The position numbers and the translations under genes are program-made. Positions 58,005-64,000 of a DNA stretch of 64,000 bases are shown here, in pieces. Source of the DNA: Kondoa malvinella (Eukaryota > Basidiomycota > Agaricostilbomycetes > Agaricostilbales > Kondoaceae). The stretch covers positions 682,001-746,000 of the forward strand of contig BCIM01000011.1 in assembly GCA_039545315.1 (NCBI GenBank), given 5' to 3'. The notes under the pieces are model-generated. The model had not been told where the DNA came from. It ran no database searches and saw only the letters and a program-made list of their open reading frames with translations. Positions within the stretch are counted from its first letter, which is position 1; each line of letters starts with the position of its first letter.

Positions 58005-61000
58005 CTAGTCAGAGTCGCTGTCGCTGTCAGAACCAGACTCGGACGAATCAGAGCCCATAGCGTTTTCGTTGGTGCCAGGTAGAGGCGGCATGGCACCAGG
58101 AACACCGCCAGGTTGAGAACCATCGAACGCATTCAAGCGAGCTTCCAGAGTAGCAATGTAGGCAGACTCTTGATCTTCGTCCAAAGATTTGCCTTTCTGT
58201 ACGTCCGACAGCATGGGATCAGCTGTATGCCAATACCAAACGAGATTGAACGCACCAGACCACCAGTACCAGCGCGACCGCCCTTGTGCGCACGATGACC
58301 AGACGCAGTCAACGTACTCTCCCTTCGACCAGCCTTGGGTTTGCCTGGCTTGCCAACCGCAAAGTTGTACAACTTGAGCAAAGTACCCGTGTCGAGCGAG
58401 TCAATGTCGAGTTCAATCTCTTGTCCGTCCTACACACCATTGTCAGGGCTAGTATCACATAGCACAGAAGGAACTTACACCGAGTAGATCGGGTCTGGCT
58501 TTTCTGATAATGTCGATTGCCTTCTCCAACTTTTCTCCACTGACCACACCCATGCTGTTTGCCAACTCTTGCTTCATCTGCCAAGTCACTTCTTCCTCAG
58601 CAGGCAAACCAAACTCCTCATCAGAGTCATTGCGAGCTTTCGAGCGTCTTGGACCACCTTGCGAAGAACGACGGGGAGCCTTAGGCTGCTTTGGTGGTGG
58701 TGCAGGAAGGGGAGGCAGAGCAGGAAGAGGAGGCAAGTTGCTGCTTGATTGACGAAGAGCGGCTTTGGCTGCTTTCGCGGCAGCTTGCTTTTGTGCTCTG
58801 CGATCGGCGCGACGCTTGTCTCTGGCCATTTTGAGGTTGTCAATGTTGGTGCGCATCATCTCGAGCTGCTGTTCCATCAAGACGATCTGGTCGTCCGACT
58901 CTGCACAACGAACCGCAAGATCAGTCATCAGTGTCTGCCATCAGCTTATGGGCATACCCGAAGCACTGTCGTCCGAAATCTCTGCCTTTTCAGCCCACTT
59001 GTTTTCAAACATCTGATCCAAATGCGCAGCAAGAATGTAAGGGTTGCTACCAGCTGCATTGTAGGTCTGGCAATTCTTGATCATGAGCTTGAAGTCGGAA
59101 TAAAAATCGTTGGAGCTTCTGTACAAGCCGCCATCGAGCTTATGTTTCATTGTGCCCAGATCCATAGGTCTCTTGACAATGTTGAAATAGTCTGGAATGC
59201 CCAATTCGACCGGATCTATCCAACATGAGACCACGTCTAGCCAAGACTCGGCTATGAAAGACGCACCAACAGGTCGCAAGAAGATCCAGTTAATCTCTGC
59301 ATTGCTCTTCTTCATCACCTCTTTCAAGACTTGCTGGCAGAAGCGCATGTCAGAATCATGCTGGCTGACTTGCGACATCTTCTTTCTGTGCGCAGTCTGT
59401 TCTTCAATCGCATCGTAAGGAAGAGGAGCGTTGCTTTCTCTCTTTGGACGACTGAGTTGATCAGACTGTCGGCGACCAGAAGACTTTACAGGAGATATAT
59501 AAGGAATGCACAAGCAAGAACGATACGTCTGATCTCACCTTCTTCGACTTGACGGGCGCTTGCATAGGAGCCTGAAACATAAATCAAGATCCATTACATC
59601 AATACAAAACAGAGGACGTACAGCAAAAACAGGCATCTTGGCCAACTGCTTATTGAACAGCGTCTCTATCCCTTTCGCCATCGCACCAACCGGACTAGCC
59701 TCTCCATTAAACTTGTAGCAATTGTTGACCATCAATCGCATATCTCCTGCAAATTCATCCACTGTTCTGTAATGCTTTTGAGATAGCTTGTACTCGATTG
59801 TGCTCAAATCCATAGGGTGAGTAATGACGTTCGGATAATGAGGGATACCGAGTGCGACCGGATCAACAGGTGCGAGGAAAGGAGGTGCATCGCGAGACTT
59901 TTTGAGCGCTTTCAAGATGCCGTTGCAAAACTTTTGTTGCTCTTTCGACATTGACGGTTGTACCATTGGAGCAGGTCGAGGAGCGGGAGAAGCAGAGCGG
60001 GAAGCGGATTGCTTGTGTCGCTTGGTCGGAGGACCTTGGGAGCTTTCTGGCTCGTATGCGCGTTTCTGAACGGCTGAAGAAAGAGGTCCAGCTTCGCCCA
60101 TGTTGACATCGGCTGGTGATGTGCTTTGAGGTAGCTCAGTCATTTGGTGACCGTTGGTAGTGGCGGATGGAGGAGGGTAGAGAGATTGATCGGTAGGTGG
60201 GTAGACGCCTGGAGTCGCAAGAGCATCTTGAGTTGAGTCCGTAGCGGTCTGGGGAGGCATCTCGGAAACAGCAGATTCTAATGCTGGGGATTCGGCAGGC
60301 ATGGCAGAACCGAAAGCTGGCGACTCTGATGGCATAGAAGATCCGAGGGCTGGTGATTCTGCAGGAGGAGGAGGTTGGTGTAGGGTTTTAGCGGCCAATT
60401 GCTGTTGTTCCGGTTGTTGAGTGGGTGCACTAGGCATGTTGAGAGAAAGAGATGGCATGGTCGATTGAGTAACTTCTGATTGCTGAAGAGCTGGTTGAGG
60501 TGCTAGTTCGGATGACTGAGGCTGAACTGGTTCTGGGTTCAAAGGCATTGCAGCTTCTAAAGGCATAGGGGCAGGCGCAGGTACAGCAGAAGGGACAGGC
60601 TCTTGCTGAACAGGCTGAGAAGGAGGCTCTTCCATCGACTGATCGGCGACTGTAGTTTCGGGCAACGGCTGCTCGACATCCGCAGACATGGGCGGTCGAG
60701 GCACATCTTCTGGCTCCATCGTTGGCTGAACAGGATCTTGGTCTTGTAAAGGGTCTGGCACAATTCCAGGCTGGCCAGCAATGCCACCATTGAGTTGCGG
60801 AGCGTCACTGTACAGAGATCCTTGCGGTTCTTGAGTCTGATGAATGTTTAAAGCTTCTTGAGCAGGCATTGGCATAGGTGCATCCTGGCCAGTAGCAGCT
60901 TCTACTCCAGCAGGAGGCGCTGAAGGCATGCCATCTGATTCAAGCGAGGTCGAGGGCGCCGGTTTTGGTAAAGTACCATCTTGAGCTGCTTGAGCTGCAG

Positions 61001-61046
61001 GACCACTTGTAGCTGCGTCGCCGTTCAACAGGCCGTTCAGTGACAT
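58005..61046 (-). CDS. BDF1: BET double-bromodomain protein (Bdf1-like)
   Basis: Chromatin reader of acetylated histone H4 that helps recruit TFIID and SWR1. The long N-region from ATG 61046 is Pro/Gln/Ala-rich with repeats (ESPALGS, ESPAFGS, ESPALES). Bromodomain 1: FCNGILKALKKSRDAPPFLA, HYPNVITHPMDLSTIEYKL and acetyl-lysine Asn in VNNCYKFNG. Bromodomain 2, split by introns: FCQQVLKEVMKKSNAEINW, PDYFNIVKRPMDLGTMKHKL, Asn in IKNCQTYNAAGS. Then a basic coiled segment (KRRADRRAQKQAAAKAAKAA), the NET domain (VTWQMKQELANSMGVVSGEK, DIDSLDTGTLLKLYNFAV) and an acidic Ser/Asp end. Around 900 residues. Apart from the first exon of about 500 codons it has short introns. Confidence 0.93.
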
Positions 61047-61880
61047 GGGGGTGGTCTATGTCGAACAGAGAGGGTTAAGTTTGATGACATGACGGGAGTT
61101 CAAAGATTTTCACCTTTGTTTTGATCTTGCGAGGTTAGGGTGGCAAATCTGAAAGCAGAAGAGAAATTTCAAAGGCAAGAGTTGAAGAAAAGGGATGTGG
61201 GCTTCGGGCCGGCCCGGGCCCCTTGCTCAATTGACAACAGCCATTTCGAGCGAGAGAGCTTCAAGAGACCTGGCTGGGCGTGTAATAGTGCCACAGCGCG
61301 GCACCAGAGTAGCACACGTCGACGAGCAAGTCCAAATTTGTCAAACATCCGACCTTCCACTTTTGGCAACTTCATTCTGTTCAAGCCTGTATCTGCTGCT
61401 CAGCAGGCGTATAGACCTGTCAAATCGTGCATGGCCTCCTCGCTTTCCATCTCACAGTTGCTTGACGACTTGGTATGGTGTTTGAAATGCTACGGCGTCT
61501 TCCTCTTCACGCATCAGGCACCAAGATTCGTGCATTCTTAAGTCGTCATTGCGCATACGGAAAGCAATGGCCTGCGAGCGCTCCCTGCCCTCTTCTCTCC
61601 TCAATCGGTTCCGATCTAGCCTCATGATATTTACCACAATCAAGCCTACAAACTCGTTTCCAGCCGATTCTTTGGCTTCCTACAAATGCATACATCCTCG
61701 ACAGTGTGTGGGCTCTGGCTGCTCTACGCCTAATCCACTCCTTTTTGGCTGGCTATCTGATCGGCGGACGCATAGATAGCGCTTCAATTTATCAACAGAC
61801 CGCCTAGCTACTTGTCAACTTTGTATGGTTCGTTTTGCAGTTTCCCCTGGTGAAGCTCTATCAACAGCTCACGTATCAAA
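61047..61880. other. Intergenic region, possibly a small membrane-protein gene
   Basis: A plus frame at about 61640-61803 encodes LQTRFQPILWLPTNAYILDS and VWALAALRLIHSFLAGYLIG, a plausible hydrophobic protein end with stop TAG near 61801. Upstream, ATG 61434 opens MASSLSISQLLDDL with a GTATGG donor. I could not connect these with confidence and do not recognise a family. The eIF1 relic begins directly downstream. Confidence 0.3.
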
Positions 61881-62174
61881 TAGAGCGTTGAAACCTTCAA
61901 GAAGAAAGGTCCGCCTTGCCCTCTAGCTGCACCCAGCCCATACTAAGGAACACGATGGATAGACCCTTTCGCCTCTGCGGATGTCGACTTTGATGATTCA
62001 GACGTAGGCAAAAGTACCGAAGAGTTCAAGTCGGCCAAAACGGCTCAGGCGGATCACATTCATATTCGAATCCAACAGCGAAACGGAAGGAAGACGCTCA
62101 CCACTATTCAAGGCTTGCCTCAAGGTTATGATCCTAAGAAAGTGTTAAAAGCTGCAAATAAAGCATTCGCTTGC
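61881..62174 (+). pseudogene. Broken translation initiation factor eIF1 (SUI1) copy
   Basis: The first two thirds of eIF1 are clear: SVETFKKK joined by a 54-nt intron (61909-61962, with a TACTAAG branch site) to DPFASADVDFDDSDVGKS, then HIHIRIQQRNGRKTLTTIQG, LPQGYDPKKVLKAANKAF and AC. eIF1 sits on the 40S subunit and guards start-codon choice. Two faults are visible. The expected initiator ATG before the S-V-E codons reads ATAG (TAG in frame at 61881-61883), which fits a one-base insertion. After AFAC the invariant G-x-V-I-Q-L-Q-G-D-Q-R block and the C-terminal V-H-G-F are absent. The following frame, open to 62457, is unrelated by eye. It is likely a truncated duplicate beside a retroelement. 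Confidence 0.72.
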
Positions 62175-62743
62175 GTAGGTTTCCTCTTCTCGTCAGCTGA
62201 AGGATGGTCAACCGAATGCCCGAATGTCCTTTGCTGCTCTGCTGCTGTCTCTTGATGCCGTGAAGCGGCCGCATTATCTCAAGCAAGGTCTCAATTTTGC
62301 CTGGCTGAATCTCTCTCCCCTAGGATCTCACCACTGCGAACAAGCTACAAGATGGTCCATACAGCAGTCTCATAAGCTGCAGACTTTTGCTCAAGCGACG
62401 AGGAGAGAGCTGTTCGGGCTATTACGCTGTGCTCTGCTGGATTTCAGAGAGGAATAGAACTGTTTGAGACGGGCACGCTGTAATCAGCTTGATGACATCT
62501 TTGCGCCCATGCTAATCTGACTTGAGCTTGCTGATCTACACGCGAGCCCGATGACCTGCTTGAACATCGCACTGTCGCTTGTGCTGCCGACCAGGTGAAC
62601 GATGAACGATGAACGATATTCTCGATTGGCATCGCTTCAAGCATATAGCGAGAAGCTTCGGTACAAGACTAACATCCCGCCCCGGCCCAATCACCGCGCT
62701 CTCCTGGCGCAAATTGTCATGGTGTTTCCATCTACCTTTTCCT

Positions 62744-62744
62744 N
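62744..62744. other. Single ambiguous base
   Basis: One N in the sequence, 115 bp before the assembly gap; it marks low local quality. Confidence 0.95.
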
Positions 62745-62858
62745 AAATCTCGCCTGCTGCTTTTCTTCTTCTCCAATTCTGCTGCTGTCTTGCTCCCCAG
62801 ATATATCCGACCATGCGCACTGCTGCGTAGTGCCAGCCATCATGCAGGCGTTTGATTA

Positions 62859-62953
62859 NNNNNNNNNNNNNNNNNNNNNNNNNNNNNNNNNNNNNNNNNN
62901 NNNNNNNNNNNNNNNNNNNNNNNNNNNNNNNNNNNNNNNNNNNNNNNNNNNNN
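62859..62953. other. Assembly gap (95 N)
   Basis: A run of N between a stretch with no recognised gene and the retroelement fragment. Repeats often cause such gaps, which fits the element next to it. Confidence 0.98.
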
Positions 62954-63358
62954 CTTACAGTCCACGAATAGGTGGCGCTCCGTCTCTACTTCATCGCAGA
63001 ATTCACAGTTTGGCGAGGCGATTTCGTGAGGCTCTTTTCTTTTGTCTTTGCTTTCTCGTTGATGTCTTCTCCAATTAGTATTCAAAGTATGGGATCGGAT
63101 ACAAGCTTGGACTTGCACAGAGTAGGCTTTAGTGGAGTAGGTATAGAGCCATTTAGGCGGAGCGATGTTGCTTGTCTTAGGTATGCGGTGATCCACCATT
63201 TCTCTAGTCCCGAAGCTCAACGATTGAATAGCGTGCTCATTAAAGCTTCGCTCAATCAGGGTAGCAGGAGAATATTCTACGTAACCATGCGCTGCTGAGC
63301 AGAGGGTGTACTTATCCAAGTACATTGTCGGCCAATCGAGCTCTAGTCCAGGTCGCAC
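62954..63358 (-). mobile_element. LINE-like retrotransposon fragment (C-terminal zinc motif)
   Basis: The minus frame ends at the gap with CEFCDEVETERHLFVDCK, a C-x2-C-x7-H-x4-C motif. It matches the zf-RVT zinc-binding region found downstream of reverse transcriptase in many non-LTR elements and in their domesticated relatives. Upstream in the same frame are RSFNEHAIQSLSFGTREMV, KWLYTYSTKAYSVQVQACIR and HTLNTNWRRHQRESKDKRKE, fitting the region between RT and the zinc motif. The fragment is cut by the gap and the RT core itself is not in the window, so activity cannot be judged. Confidence 0.65.
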
Positions 63359-63457
63359 AACACGGCATGAGGGATTCTAGAAGCTACAAAATGGACATGA
63401 CCGCTTCCCGAAGCTGAACCTCCCTTGTTTTGCTGAACGATGGTATACTGACGAAAA

Positions 63458-63940
63458 ATGTCTGAATCTGTAAGGCTGTGTTATCCTTCTTGCGTTGCGT
63501 GCTGAATGTGCTTTAGAACGCTCCAAAGTCGAATATGTCGCTTGATGGCAGCGTAGGCCGCCCCTCTGGGTCCCCTAAATCATCAGTGAGTCAAGACTTG
63601 CTGTAGAGACTGTTTGTACCTATTGAAGGTGTGCAAGCAGGACGAGGCCAAATCCATGTCTCTCGACACTGATCCGGTTGCAGAAGGGCACGATTCGGTA
63701 AGTTGCGGTGTTTCGTAGACAAACTGGGCGCTCACTGTCATCTCAGATGGTTATTTGCATGTCTCTCTTGCCTTTGAATGGACTGACACGCTAATGTCTT
63801 TGGTGGTAATAGCCTCAGTCGATGAATTGAGCATACGTTTCGAAAGCATCACTTCCTTTCTCATGATCTAACAGCCAAATCAAATGAATATGAACAGTGT
63901 GGGAAACATGTTCACGCAGGTGATTGCACGCCTCGGTGCG
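63458..63940 (+). CDS. Possible multi-exon gene, partial at window edge
   Basis: Short exons with good splice sites can be read: ATG 63458 MSES (donor GTAAGG), NAPKSNMSLDGSVGRPSGSP and KSS, VCKQDEAKSMSLDTDPVAEG and HDS, and further on PNQMNMNSVGNMFTQ next to a GTGATT donor. The frame between the last two pieces is not settled. No domain is recognised. It may continue beyond position 64000. Confidence 0.35.
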
Positions 63941-64000
63941 CTTACCACTACCTATGTTGTCCACTTGCTGCCTGTGACGATGACACAGACCGCTTAGAGA

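Noticed and set aside
1..64000. CRISPR arrays, operons, ribosome binding sites and other prokaryotic features
   Set aside because: The window is plainly eukaryotic, with spliceosomal introns in almost every gene; no spaced repeats of CRISPR type were seen.

Overview
The window is a gene-dense stretch of a fungal nuclear genome, most likely a basidiomycete. The evidence is that nearly every gene is cut by many short introns (about 40-60 nt) with GT..AG ends and a CTGAC/CTAAC-like branch site near the acceptor, that intergenic gaps are often only 50-150 bp on both strands, and that the proteins are fungal (Mad1, Pex3, Ort1, a LysM/DPBB secreted protein, a hydroxyquinol/catechol-type dioxygenase, a fungal P450). 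I cannot place it to class or genus from sequence alone. CDS coordinates below are genomic spans that include introns; exon joins were worked out by hand and are most reliable where a conserved protein guided them.

Layout. 0-8 kb: an unrecognised minus-strand gene, a decayed mitotic B-type cyclin copy, and a divergent pair of unrecognised genes. 8-18 kb: a secreted LysM + double-psi-beta-barrel protein, a DUF6314 protein, a possible cupin gene, the Rab1 GTPase YPT1, V-ATPase subunit H (VMA13), and a membrane-anchored Dcr2/PAP-type phosphoesterase. 18-28 kb: a 67-residue conserved small protein, the spindle checkpoint protein MAD1, the mitochondrial ornithine carrier ORT1 divergent from an ARL5-type GTPase, an alpha/beta hydrolase and a cytochrome P450. 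28-38 kb: DNA ligase I directly downstream of the heme gene HEM3, a tiny SERF/4F5 gene broken into eight coding exons, and several poorly known genes including a BTB/T1-like protein. 38-50 kb: ubiquitin protease UBP3, an F-box-like protein, a beta-hydroxyacid dehydrogenase, the cell-cycle kinase CDK1, a derlin divergent from a membrane-tailed fatty aldehyde dehydrogenase, and an RRM + R3H RNA-binding protein. 50-62 kb: an intradiol dioxygenase, a secreted 5'-nucleotidase, PEX3 and a BET double-bromodomain protein. 62-64 kb: a broken eIF1 copy, an assembly gap, the end of a LINE-like retroelement and a partial gene at the edge.

Most genes are unlinked housekeeping functions, not a pathway cluster. 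The cell-cycle theme (CDK1, MAD1, a dead cyclin) looks coincidental. The most striking structural signal is extreme exon fragmentation: YPT1 needs coding exons of 6 and 4 nt, ARL5 one of 11 nt, and the SERF gene exons of 7, 15, 17, 12 and 9 nt. Two conserved housekeeping genes (mitotic cyclin and eIF1) are present as frameshifted or truncated relics, and CDK1 carries an odd GCTA duplication exactly at the splice junction inside its PSTAIRE motif.
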